Shown: positions 45,710 to 54,052 of the stretch, piece by piece
Position numbering within the stretch: position 1 is the first letter of the stretch
How the letters are laid out: every line of letters begins with the position of its first letter
From: Dyadobacter sp. CECT 9275
GTDB taxonomy: Bacteria > Bacteroidota > Bacteroidia > Cytophagales > Spirosomataceae
Reading direction: 5' to 3'
DNA length: 64,000 bases
Assembly: GCF_907164905.1 (NCBI RefSeq)
Contig: NZ_CAJRAF010000001.1
Span: 965,001-1,029,000 of the forward strand
The notes under the pieces: generated by a model
Seen by the model: the letters and a program-made list of their open reading frames with translations, nothing else
Database searches by the model: none
What the model was told of the DNA's origin: nothing
Translations under genes and position numbers: made by a program

Positions 45710-46849
45710 GTGAACTTACTTATTGCTCCAGATAAATTTAGAGGATCCCTGGATGCCGCTGAAGTCATAGAGGCGGCATCCGAAGGTGCTTTAGCTGCTT
45801 TGCCTTCCATACGTATTTCTTCCGTGCCATTGGCCGATGGTGGCGAGGGTACGATGGAGATACTGACCCAACAGGCTCAGGGGGAATACGTTTCGGTTGG
45901 AGTGCAGGATCCGTTGGGGCGGGCAATTGTGGCCAGTTATGGTTTTTCTGCCATTACGGAAACCGCATTTATCGAAATGGCGGCTGCATCTGGTCTCAGT
46001 CTGCTTCGCAAAAGTGAGCAGGATCCTATGCGTACGAGCACTTTTGGTACAGGCCAGCTTATTCTGGATGCATTGGATAAAAAGGCTAAAAAGATTTTAT
46101 TGGGAATAGGAGGCAGCGCTACTACGGACGGGGGGATAGGAATGGCGGCCGCCTTGGGTTATCAATTCCTGGATGAAAACGGGCAGATACTTGACCCTGT
46201 AGGAGCTGCTTTGAATAAGATAAAAAAATTTGATACTACGCAGGTTGACAGGAGAATTTTCGATACATCCTTTGTAATAGCGTGCGACGTTACCAATCCG
46301 TTATATGGCAAGAGCGGCGCAGCTTTTGTATATGGGCCGCAGAAAGGAGCTGGCCCGGAAACGGTTGTTGTTCTGGATAACGGGCTGATAAATCTTGCGG
46401 AAGTGGCCTGTACAACCTTCGGGAACGACGTGAGTAATTTCCCGGGAGCAGGAGCAGCCGGAGGTTTGGGAGCAGGATGTATGTGGTTTCTGAGGGGTGT
46501 TTTAAGAGAAGGGGTCGGGATAGTGATGGAACAATGTGATATGGCCACTCTGATACAACAGGCAGACCTGGTCATAACCGGGGAAGGGAAGGTGGATGAA
46601 CAAACCCTTCAGGGAAAAGTAGTGAAAGGCCTCGCTGCTTTGTGCCAGCAGCATGAAGTCCCGCTTGCGGTACTTTGCGGTACCCTGTTGATATCCCCCG
46701 AGCAAGCCCGAGATGCCGGGATCACCTATGCATTATCAGTTATTAACCGACCAATGGACCTTGACACCGCGCAAAATGAAGCCCATGCGCTGGTAAGGGA
46801 CGCAACTTTTCATTTGGTTAGTTTGTTTTCTACTATCAGTGGAAAATAA
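45710..46849 (+). CDS. Glycerate kinase (GarK family)
   Basis: 379 residues from a GTG at 45710 (VNLLIAPDKFRGSLDAAEVI). Motifs: PLADGGEGTMEILT, GTGQLILDALDKKAKKILLG, GIGGSATTDGGIGMAAALGY and the late VITGEGKVDEQTLQGKV with GEG-K-D active-site residues. It phosphorylates D-glycerate, to 2- or 3-phosphoglycerate depending on subtype; this family usually makes 2-phosphoglycerate. No glyoxylate pathway genes are nearby. Confidence 0.93.
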   Translation: MNLLIAPDKFRGSLDAAEVIEAASEGALAALPSIRISSVPLADGGEGTMEILTQQAQGEYVSVGVQDPLGRAIVASYGFSAITETAFIEMAAASGLSLLRKSEQDPMRTSTFGTGQLILDALDKKAKKILLGIGGSATTDGGIGMAAALGYQFLDENGQILDPVGAALNKIKKFDTTQVDRRIFDTSFVIACDVTNPLYGKSGAAFVYGPQKGAGPETVVVLDNGLINLAEVACTTFGNDVSNFPGAGAAGGLGAGCMWFLRGVLREGVGIVMEQCDMATLIQQADLVITGEGKVDEQTLQGKVVKGLAALCQQHEVPLAVLCGTLLISPEQARDAGITYALSVINRPMDLDTAQNEAHALVRDATFHLVSLFSTISGK

Positions 46850-46940
46850 AAGGATTGTGAAACAGGTATCTAATTCGCGCGGCAAAACGCTCGGCAATCT
46901 ATTATTTCTTCCCGGTCAATCATTCTGAAAAATTAAGAAA

Positions 46941-48749
46941 GTGCCTGAATTTAATTATAAAGATGAGTTAGTAAAAATTCCTCTTGATCCGGGGGTTTAC
47001 CGATATTTTGATGAAAAGGGAGAGGTCATATATGTTGGTAAGGCAAAAAGTCTAAGAAACAGAGTTTCCAGTTATTTCCTGAAATCCAATCAGCACGACC
47101 GTAAGACAAAGCGTTTGGTAAGCCAGATCAACCGTATCGAATATACAATCGTACTGAGTGAGTGGGATGCGCTGTTATTGGAGAACCAGCTTATTAAACA
47201 GCTTCAGCCCAAATTCAATATTCTTCTTAAGGATGATAAGACCTATCCCTTCATCTGCATTACCGATGAACTTTTCCCGCAGGTATATGTAACGCGCAAT
47301 CTGGACAGGAAGAAGGGGACCTATTATGGCCCGTTTGCCAATCTGAGGTCGATGCACACCTTGCTGGATATGTTCAAAGCCTTGTATACTATCCGGTCGT
47401 GCCAGTTGCCTCTTACAAAGCCAAATATCGAAGCAGGGAAGTTTAAGGTATGTCTGGAATACCATATCGGCAATTGTAAGGGCCCTTGCGAGGGCCTTCA
47501 GTCGGCAGAGGATTACAATGTGGAAATTGATCTGGTACATCATATCCTCAAAGGAAATTTGTCTTTTCCACAACAGTACTTTAAAGATAAAATGCTGAAG
47601 GCTGCGGAAGAAATGGCTTTTGAACAGGCGCATTCCTGGAAAACGAAGATTGAGCATCTGTCTAATTTTCAAAGCAAAGCAACGGTTATTAATCCCCGCA
47701 TCGGTAATGTGGATGTGCTGACGATCGTGTCGGATGAGGAGTCGGCTTATCTCAACTTCATGAAAATTAAAGAGGGGTATATGATCGCCACACAAACTTT
47801 TGAGGTTAAGAAAAAACTGGATGAAAGCGATACCGAAATCCTGACGATGATGATCGTTGAAATGAGGGAAACCTATGGAAATGATGCCAAAGAACTGATT
47901 TCCAATCTTAAGCCTGATCTGGACATGAAGCTGGATATTGTAGTGCCGCAGATTGGTGATAAAAAGAAACTTCTGGATATGTCCATGAAAAATGTGATGC
48001 ATTTCAGGCGTGAAAAGGCGGAGCGCAGAGAAGTAGAGGCATCAGCAACTTCATCGAAGAAAGACAGGATTTTGATCCGGCTAAAATCAGACCTCCAGCT
48101 TAAGACCCTGCCCAGGCACATCGAGTGTTTTGATAACTCCAACATTCAGGGTACCAACCCCGTGGCGGCTATGGTTTGTTTCAAAGATGGAAAACCGTCC
48201 AAAAAGGACTATCGCCATTTTAATATCAAAACCGTTATTGGACCCAATGACTTTGCCTCTATGAATGAGGTGGTGGGGCGGAGATACCTCCGGATGATAG
48301 CGGAAAATCAGCCATTGCCGGATCTTATTGTTGTGGATGGAGGCAAGGGGCAGCTTGGTGCCGCCTGTGACGCGCTGAAAGACCTTGGCCTTTACGGACA
48401 GGTACCTATTATAGGTATTGCCAAGAGGCTGGAAGAAATCTATTTCCCGGAAGATTCTCTACCGCTCTATATTGACAAAAAGTCTGAATCCCTGAAGCTT
48501 ATCCAGCAGATACGGGATGAAGCCCACCGTTTTGGTATTACTTTTCACCGGGATAAAAGGAGCAAAAGCAGCCTGATCAGCGAACTTGAAGGGGTCGAAG
48601 GGATTGGCAAAATTACCGCAACCAAATTACTGAAGTACTTTGGCTCTGTGAAGGCAATACGTGAAAGTTCGGTAGAGAAACTCACGGAAGTGGTGGGCGC
48701 TGCAATGGCGGCTAAACTGCGTGCATATTTTGACACAATGGCAAACTAG
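46941..48749 (+). CDS. uvrC: Excinuclease ABC subunit C
   Basis: 602 residues from a GTG start. N-terminal GIY-YIG nuclease (GVYRYFDEKGEVIYVGKAKS), a Cys-containing region with CLEYHIGNCKGPC, a degenerate UVR segment, an RNase-H-like 5' nuclease domain (HIECFDNSNIQGTNPVAAMV, VVDGGKGQLGAA) and C-terminal helix-hairpin-helix pairs (LEGVEGIGKITATKLLKYFG). It makes both incisions in nucleotide excision repair with UvrB. Its TAG stop overlaps the stop of the convergent flavoprotein gene in one CTAG. Confidence 0.97.
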   Translation: MPEFNYKDELVKIPLDPGVYRYFDEKGEVIYVGKAKSLRNRVSSYFLKSNQHDRKTKRLVSQINRIEYTIVLSEWDALLLENQLIKQLQPKFNILLKDDKTYPFICITDELFPQVYVTRNLDRKKGTYYGPFANLRSMHTLLDMFKALYTIRSCQLPLTKPNIEAGKFKVCLEYHIGNCKGPCEGLQSAEDYNVEIDLVHHILKGNLSFPQQYFKDKMLKAAEEMAFEQAHSWKTKIEHLSNFQSKATVINPRIGNVDVLTIVSDEESAYLNFMKIKEGYMIATQTFEVKKKLDESDTEILTMMIVEMRETYGNDAKELISNLKPDLDMKLDIVVPQIGDKKKLLDMSMKNVMHFRREKAERREVEASATSSKKDRILIRLKSDLQLKTLPRHIECFDNSNIQGTNPVAAMVCFKDGKPSKKDYRHFNIKTVIGPNDFASMNEVVGRRYLRMIAENQPLPDLIVVDGGKGQLGAACDALKDLGLYGQVPIIGIAKRLEEIYFPEDSLPLYIDKKSESLKLIQQIRDEAHRFGITFHRDKRSKSSLISELEGVEGIGKITATKLLKYFGSVKAIRESSVEKLTEVVGAAMAAKLRAYFDTMAN

Positions 48750-49978
48750 GGATTTTTGCCTATGTTTTTTCCGGCTACAAATCCGGTTGTCCAGGCATTC
48801 TGAAAATTAAAACCTCCTGTTATACCGTCTACATCCAGTACTTCTCCTGCGAAAAACAGGCCTGGGACAACTTTGCTTTCCAAGGTTTGAGGGTCAATAT
48901 CATCAAGAGCAATACCTCCGCATGTCACGAATTCTTCCTTAAAGGTAGTCTTGCCCTTTACTTCAAACAGACTATTCGTCAGTAACTCAACCAGCCGGTT
49001 CAGAGCCTTGGTACTGGCATCCACCCATCGGAGTGTTTCAGTTATCCCGGATTTTTCAACAAATTCTTTCCACAGTCTTGCTGGAATACCGAATCTGGCA
49101 TGGGAGGCAATCTGTTGCTTAGGAGTCTGAATTTTTTCGTTGAGTAAATAATCCCTTACCTTTTGTTCGTTAAGGTCTGGCAGCCAGTTGATGCGGCATG
49201 TAAAGTGATACTGCTTTTCGGCCAGATATCTTGCCCCCCAGGACGAAAGCTTTAAAACCGCTGGTCCGCTGAAACCCCAGTGTGTGATCAGCAACGGGCC
49301 ACGCCATTCCAGCTTTGTGCCCGAAATTCTCACCAGGCAATCCGTTATGGAAACACCGGCAAGATGTGGCAGGCCGTTTTCGGGAACATTAAAAGTGAAT
49401 AAGGAAGGGAGAGGTGCTATGATTTTATGACGATGCTCGCTCAGCCAGTCGAACCCCGTGATCCGGGGATAACCGCCACATGCGACCAGAATTTTCTGCG
49501 CCTCGATCATTTCACCGGAATCCGTTTTGATCAGGAAACTGGATAGCCCATTCACAGGAGAAAGGGAAAAAGAATCAACTCCAGTACTGGTTCGGACTTC
49601 AATACCGGCTTTCTTCGCTTCCCGAAGCAGGCATTCTATGATGGTATGAGAGGAATCTGTAACCGGGAACATACGCCCGTCTGGCTCGGTTTTGAGTTTT
49701 ACCCCTCGCTGTTCGTACCATTTTACCGTGTCTGATGCGTCAAACTGGGTAAATAGTTTTCGTAAGAGTTTTTCCCCACGGGGATAATTTTTGACAAAAA
49801 AACGCATGTCAGACGGATCGTACGTGACGTTACAGCGGCCGCCTCCGGAAATACGGACTTTATTAAGTACCGATCGGTTTTTTTCAAGAATTGTAATTTT
49901 GACATTCGGGTATGTCTCAGCTGTAGTAATTGCTGCCATAAAGCCCGCGGCCCCCCCGCCAATGATTACAATATGCAT
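48746..49978 (-). CDS. BaiN/HI0933-type NAD(P)/FAD-dependent oxidoreductase
   Basis: 410 residues. FAD dinucleotide motif IVIIGGGAAGFMAAITTAE, then ISGGGRCNVTYDP typical of the HI0933/BaiN group, and a C-terminal GLFFAGEVLDVDGITGGFNF, then QNAWTTGFVAG. Proteins of this group are annotated as flavoproteins of unclear substrate; BaiN from gut Clostridia acts on bile-acid intermediates, but that is not expected here. Its stop overlaps that of uvrC, so no terminator fits between them. Confidence 0.9.
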   Translation of the reverse strand: MHIVIIGGGAAGFMAAITTAETYPNVKITILEKNRSVLNKVRISGGGRCNVTYDPSDMRFFVKNYPRGEKLLRKLFTQFDASDTVKWYEQRGVKLKTEPDGRMFPVTDSSHTIIECLLREAKKAGIEVRTSTGVDSFSLSPVNGLSSFLIKTDSGEMIEAQKILVACGGYPRITGFDWLSEHRHKIIAPLPSLFTFNVPENGLPHLAGVSITDCLVRISGTKLEWRGPLLITHWGFSGPAVLKLSSWGARYLAEKQYHFTCRINWLPDLNEQKVRDYLLNEKIQTPKQQIASHARFGIPARLWKEFVEKSGITETLRWVDASTKALNRLVELLTNSLFEVKGKTTFKEEFVTCGGIALDDIDPQTLESKVVPGLFFAGEVLDVDGITGGFNFQNAWTTGFVAGKNIGKNP

Positions 49979-50197
49979 AGTCTGAATCTGAGGATAATTT
50001 TACAAAAATGATCACTTAGGCAGGATAACTGCAAATTGTTTTTACATCTTCCTCAGATAATGGTCATTTTCCTTTTCGATCAGCAAAAAATTTCGAGCGC
50101 TGAGCCTTTGTTGATTTTTGGTAATTGTGCTTTTACTCAAGCATTTGAAGGAAGAAGCCGCAAGTAATGCAAGGAGAGGCCGGATCGGGTAATAAAG

Positions 50198-50231
50198 TTT
50201 GAAATGGAGTGACGATTATTTTTTAACTTTG
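50198..50231 (+). promoter_or_regulatory. Predicted promoter of the PqqD-B2-kinase-nucleotidyltransferase operon
   Basis: TTTG (50198-50201), 22 nt, TAACTTTG (50224-50231). This is a full Bacteroidota -33/-7 pair, placed 34 nt before the PqqD start. It marks the beginning of the four-gene unit. Confidence 0.62.
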
Positions 50232-50265
50232 TACCTCACTCGAAACGCACTAAAAGAATTTCATT

Positions 50266-50532
50266 ATGAAGTACCAGCTTACATCGCAACAAATTGCATC
50301 CAAGGTTGCCGGAGAAACAGTTATACTCAACTACGCTAAAGGTTCCTATTATGGTTTGGATGAAGTTGGTGTTTTGGTCTGGGATAATCTGGAAAGAGGC
50401 CCTCAGACTTTGGATTCGCTCTGCGAGGCGGTTACCGCAGAATATGAAATTGATGGCGATACCTGCCGAAACGATGTAGCGCTGCTGTTAAAGGAGTTGG
50501 TGGAAGAGAGCCTTGTAAAAGAAACTGAATAG
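50266..50532 (+). CDS. PqqD family protein (RiPP recognition element, lasso B1-like)
   Basis: 88 residues with the PqqD winged-helix fold: YQLTSQQIASKVAGETVILN, then YAKGSYYGLDEVGVLVWDNL (the conserved YYxLNxxGxxxW-type motif), LCEAVTAEYEI and VALLLKELVEESLV. Stand-alone PqqD proteins bind the leader of a precursor peptide and present it to a partner enzyme. It heads a tightly packed operon with a B2-type protease, which is the B1/B2 arrangement of lasso-peptide clusters. Confidence 0.9.
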   Translation: MKYQLTSQQIASKVAGETVILNYAKGSYYGLDEVGVLVWDNLERGPQTLDSLCEAVTAEYEIDGDTCRNDVALLLKELVEESLVKETE

Positions 50533-50536
50533 CTCT

Positions 50537-50977
50537 TTGGGAAAGTTATCTAGGTACTGGAATCGGTGGGTAGCACTGTCAGTTTTTGGGAAGCTTACGT
50601 TTCTGAAAGCAGTAGCTGTTTTACTTGTTGTCAAAACAGGCCTGACGTTTTTACCTTTCGGGACGTTCAGAAAGATATTTGCCTGGTTTTCCAGGCCTTC
50701 GGGGATCTCCGGGTATTCAGACGCGCAGATAGATGAGGTGGTGTGGAGCGTGAAAACTGCTGCGAATTTGTTGCCGGTAACTTTACTTTGCCTGCCGCGT
50801 GCACTGGCTGCAAAATACCTGTTGAAAAACGAGGCCTCGTTAACGTTACAGATCGGGGTGGAAATCAATAGTCAAAAAGCTTTCGAGGCGCATGCCTGGG
50901 TTGAAAAAAATGGGCTGATCATCATAGGTGACTGGCCCGAATCCGTATCATATCATCGCCTCTGGGCTTGGGAATGA
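50537..50977 (+). CDS. Lasso-peptide B2-type transglutaminase-fold protease
   Basis: 146 residues. A hydrophobic N-terminal helix region (20-40) precedes the B2 domain with an intact triad: Cys85 in LLCLPRALAAKYLL, His119 in FEAHAWVEKNG and Asp132 in IIIGDW. These are the residues used by McjB-type leader peptidases. The frame starts at TTG 50537, 4 nt after the PqqD stop; there is no ATG, and a stop at 50516 limits alternatives (CTG 50525 is the only other). It overlaps the next gene by ATGA. Confidence 0.88.
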   Translation: MGKLSRYWNRWVALSVFGKLTFLKAVAVLLVVKTGLTFLPFGTFRKIFAWFSRPSGISGYSDAQIDEVVWSVKTAANLLPVTLLCLPRALAAKYLLKNEASLTLQIGVEINSQKAFEAHAWVEKNGLIIIGDWPESVSYHRLWAWE

Positions 50978-51900
50978 TACTCGTCCAAAACATTCAGATG
51001 TATTTTTATAGAGCTTTCGGACTAAACATACACGCACAAATAGAATTACCGGAATTATCTCCTTCGGATAACTTGGCGCCGGTTGATCTCATGATTGAAA
51101 TCGGGCAGGTCATTTTGCCCAAAACCAGGAAAACCAGGATATACAGAAGAGGGATCCGGGCTGATTTTGGTTCTGACGACCAACAAAATATTTTTTTACA
51201 CTGGGAGGGAGTCGCCGACTATCAGGCTATTGACGGACACAAACTATTGATAGCCCCAGCCACAGAAGACAAAAATTTACTCAGTCTTTTTACCGTTAGC
51301 GAAGCGCTGGGGCTGATCCTGTTTCAGAGAGGCTTGTTTTTACTTCATGCAAGTGCTGTAAAGGTAGGGGACAGGGCTTGGTGTTTTATGGGTAACCCTG
51401 GGGCTGGGAAATCAACAACCGCCGCGGCATTCCTGAAAAGCGGGCATCGATTACTAAGCGATGATCTTACGGCCATTACGTTTGATAAGGACGGACAGGC
51501 TTTTATAGTTCCGGCTTATCCTCAGTTAAAAATTTGGGACAATACCGTTTCTGGATTAAACTATGATCCTAAAACTCTGGAACCGGTAAGTGAAGGTGTC
51601 AACAAGTATTCCTTTCAGCCCAGAACGCATTTTTCGCATGAACCTGTCAGGCTTGGGCATATAATCTTTTTGCATAAGGCCAAAAACAAGCCTGCAAAAG
51701 AAGAGTTGGGCCCAGCGAAGGTACCAATAGAGTTGTTAAAGAATTTTCCATTACCTGCTGGAATTCTAAAGGGAAATCTATTGAAGAATCACTTCTTGCA
51801 AAGCTTCCAGTGTGCCCGGTCGGCGAGGCTCTGGAGCAAAAGAAGGCCGAAATCATTTGACGATCTGGAGTCATGGGCCAAGTCTCCTGATACCTTCTAG
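50974..51900 (+). CDS. HprK-like serine kinase of the RiPP-type operon
   Basis: 308 residues from ATG 50974, which overlaps the B2 stop (ATGA); a TTG two codons earlier is less likely. Residues 110-170 show the HPr-kinase nucleotide site: Walker A GNPGAGKSTT (140-149), LHASAV before it (125-130) and LLSDD (160-164). The N-terminal 110 residues are a separate beta-rich region, and the C-terminal helical part lacks the HPr-binding signature of true HprK. In characterised lasso clusters related kinases phosphorylate the precursor peptide C-terminus; that role here is inference. Confidence 0.87.
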   Translation: MILVQNIQMYFYRAFGLNIHAQIELPELSPSDNLAPVDLMIEIGQVILPKTRKTRIYRRGIRADFGSDDQQNIFLHWEGVADYQAIDGHKLLIAPATEDKNLLSLFTVSEALGLILFQRGLFLLHASAVKVGDRAWCFMGNPGAGKSTTAAAFLKSGHRLLSDDLTAITFDKDGQAFIVPAYPQLKIWDNTVSGLNYDPKTLEPVSEGVNKYSFQPRTHFSHEPVRLGHIIFLHKAKNKPAKEELGPAKVPIELLKNFPLPAGILKGNLLKNHFLQSFQCARSARLWSKRRPKSFDDLESWAKSPDTF

Positions 51901-51903
51901 GCA

Positions 51904-53016
51904 ATGGCAAAGGATAAAGCGCTCTCCCGTGAACTAGCTTTTCTGACAGCCGTATGTCTGGATATCCCTCCAGACCCGGACAGGTACCCGGCAGATATGA
52001 ACCGGTTGAAAAAAATGGCACGCTGGCACGGTCTCCGGCCTCTGGTGCTGGACTACATCATCCGGCATAAAATTGATATTCCCTTTATTGAGGAGCTCAA
52101 AGCGGATTGCCGGGATACTGCATTTTTCAATCTCATTATGGTCAGGGAACTGACTTCCTTGCAGGAGCTCATGTCCAGGAAAGGGGTAGATTGTTACGCT
52201 TACAAAGGTAGCTTCTGGTCCGACTGGCTTTATGACGATATTTCCCTACGCGAGTACGGCGACATCGATTTACTCGTACCGGAAAAGTCGGTGATGGATT
52301 GTCTGCGCAGCATCACGCTAGAGGCAGGCTATAAACCTGATGATTACCGTACGTATCTTCTTGATAGGCAAAATACCAGAAACGCTTTTTTTAGAACGGA
52401 TTACCATATCCCGATGATAAAGGCACAAGGGGAGTATCCTATTACGCTGGAAGTTCACTGGCGCAATGCATACCCCCGTTTGTCTTTTGAGTTCCCATCC
52501 TCTGAATGGCGGAGATACTCAAAAAGTTACCGGATAAGGGATTCGGTTATCAGAGGCTTTACCAATGAATACCAGTTGCTCCTCCTGCTTGTCCATCATT
52601 CAGGAAAAGAAGAGTGGGAAAAACTAAAATATATTGCAGATTTTGCAAGGTATATGAAAAAGTATGGGGCGGATACAGATTGGCCGCTTGTTTTCGAACT
52701 GGCAAAGCGAAAGGGGATTTACTGGCTTCTTCAATCCGGATTTGAAATATTGCAAGCGCTTGGGCTGGAATGGCGGGCAGAGTGGCCAGCCATAGACCAG
52801 AGAGGAGCGTGGGAGCTGCCTGGTAAATTGGTTGATCATTGGGAGGCTATGCCTCCTCAAAAAGCAAATTCAACCTGGGCATACTTTAAAAATGGGATCC
52901 GTTCACGTGATGGGTTTTACCACAGGCGAAAAGTACTTCAGGCGCATCTGAAATACTTCTCGGAATGGTCATTGTTGTGGCAAAAAACAAAATGGTATGG
53001 CAAAAACGGGGCTTAA
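51904..53016 (+). CDS. Nucleotidyltransferase family protein (NTP_transf_5) of the RiPP-type operon
   Basis: 370 residues. The nucleotidyltransferase core holds YAYKGSFWSDWLYDDISLRE and the metal motif YGDIDLLVPEKS with Asp120 and Asp122. It is followed by an all-helical C-terminal half (NEYQLLLLLVHHSGKEEW). This family is a recurrent companion of PqqD/B2/HprK-like genes. It lies 3 nt after the kinase stop. The last 4 bases overlap the convergent epimerase gene, so the operon ends here without room for a cyclase. Confidence 0.87.
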   Translation: MAKDKALSRELAFLTAVCLDIPPDPDRYPADMNRLKKMARWHGLRPLVLDYIIRHKIDIPFIEELKADCRDTAFFNLIMVRELTSLQELMSRKGVDCYAYKGSFWSDWLYDDISLREYGDIDLLVPEKSVMDCLRSITLEAGYKPDDYRTYLLDRQNTRNAFFRTDYHIPMIKAQGEYPITLEVHWRNAYPRLSFEFPSSEWRRYSKSYRIRDSVIRGFTNEYQLLLLLVHHSGKEEWEKLKYIADFARYMKKYGADTDWPLVFELAKRKGIYWLLQSGFEILQALGLEWRAEWPAIDQRGAWELPGKLVDHWEAMPPQKANSTWAYFKNGIRSRDGFYHRRKVLQAHLKYFSEWSLLWQKTKWYGKNGA

Positions 53017-53975
53017 CGTAATTGCACGCGGATGGTTCCCGTTATGGCTTGTCCCGGCCCCAATATATTGAGTCCTTGTGAGTTGTTGAAGGAATCCACA
53101 TTTCCAGTCAGCGCTTCAATGGCTACACAATCTCTAGCTGGCGGTGTGTAAACAACCAGAAAGTTAAATTTTCCCTCGCCTGTTTCCTGTTCAATGTGCA
53201 GGGTAACATCCTGATTATCTGACCTTAGTTCCGTTGTTGCTATTTGCTGGTTGCTTTTTACAACAAAACAATTATCAAGTACTTTCCGGAAAAGCGGTGT
53301 GGATCCCTGAAATGGGTAGGCTGATGTTCCCGTTGGAATCTGATTATCATCAAAATCCACGATGGTATCCGACGGAATATTGATTTTCCAGGCATCGGCA
53401 TCTTCGTTTCCGAGCTCAAAATACGGATGCCACCCAAACATAACCGGACATGGCTGTGCTCCGGCATTCATGGCTTCATAGGTTAGGGAGAATGTGCCCT
53501 CTGTACTGAGGCTGTACAGTACAGAAAACTGAACATTAAAAGGATATCCCTCGGGTTGGTCAAGATGATAGCTTAGTTTAATAGCGGCACCTTCGGAGGA
53601 AATAGACTGTTCGGTCAGTTGAAACTGATTTTTTCTGACAAGCCCGTGAATGGCATTTTTATTTCCCGTTTCATTTTTTGCCAACTGATATTCTTTTCCA
53701 AGAAATTTATATTTACCGTCGGGGATACGGCTTGCAAAGGGGAATAAGAGTTCGCTGGCGCTTTGTGTATCATCTTTCAGGGACTGTGGCGTAGGGGGTG
53801 TTTTAAGCAGTGAAAACAAGGTAACTCCTTTTCGTAAAGATAGCTGCCTCACAATGCCTCCCAGTTCGGGAACCACCACAAACCTGTTGCCCGTGGAAGG
53901 TTGCTGGATCACATATTCAGTTAAATCTCCAAACTGTTGTCTGAGAATTTCAAAAGCCATATTGCTGTTTTTCAT
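53013..53975 (-). CDS. Aldose 1-epimerase family protein
   Basis: 320 residues (or 315 if the second ATG at 53960 is used). The galactose-mutarotase-like fold has catalytic His in NAIHGLVRKNQF, His in PVMFGWHPYFEL and the base Glu in CVAIEALTGNVDSFNN. It interconverts alpha and beta anomers of hexoses. LLFPFASRIPDGKYKFLGKE matches the D-hexose-6-phosphate epimerase-like subgroup moderately. It appears monocistronic. Confidence 0.9.
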   Translation of the reverse strand: MKNSNMAFEILRQQFGDLTEYVIQQPSTGNRFVVVPELGGIVRQLSLRKGVTLFSLLKTPPTPQSLKDDTQSASELLFPFASRIPDGKYKFLGKEYQLAKNETGNKNAIHGLVRKNQFQLTEQSISSEGAAIKLSYHLDQPEGYPFNVQFSVLYSLSTEGTFSLTYEAMNAGAQPCPVMFGWHPYFELGNEDADAWKINIPSDTIVDFDDNQIPTGTSAYPFQGSTPLFRKVLDNCFVVKSNQQIATTELRSDNQDVTLHIEQETGEGKFNFLVVYTPPARDCVAIEALTGNVDSFNNSQGLNILGPGQAITGTIRVQLR

Positions 53976-54002
53976 TAAAAGATGATACGAAAAGTAAAAA
54001 TA

Positions 54003-54030
54003 AAACCGGACAGAATGAACTGTCCGGTTT
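54003..54030 (-). terminator. ftsH terminator
   Basis: A perfect 11-bp stem AAACCGGACAG (54003-54013) and CTGTCCGGTTT (54020-54030) with a 6-nt loop is followed on the minus strand by TTTTATTTTT. It lies 23 nt after the ftsH stop and just upstream of the epimerase start. Confidence 0.88.
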
Positions 54031-54052
54031 CAAAAGATATTATTCCGGTTCC

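Noticed and set aside
47175..48002. 275-codon frame antisense to uvrC
   Set aside because: It lies fully inside the strongly conserved uvrC gene; the His/Phe/Ile-rich composition is the usual shadow of a coding strand.
50060..50167. A 35-residue plus-strand frame just upstream of the PqqD promoter, considered as the missing lasso precursor (possible core beginning GNCAFTQAFEG)
   Set aside because: The acidic residue falls at ring position 10 instead of 7-9, the conserved Thr at leader position -2 is absent, there is no ribosome-binding site, and it lies upstream of the best operon promoter. Most likely a chance frame.
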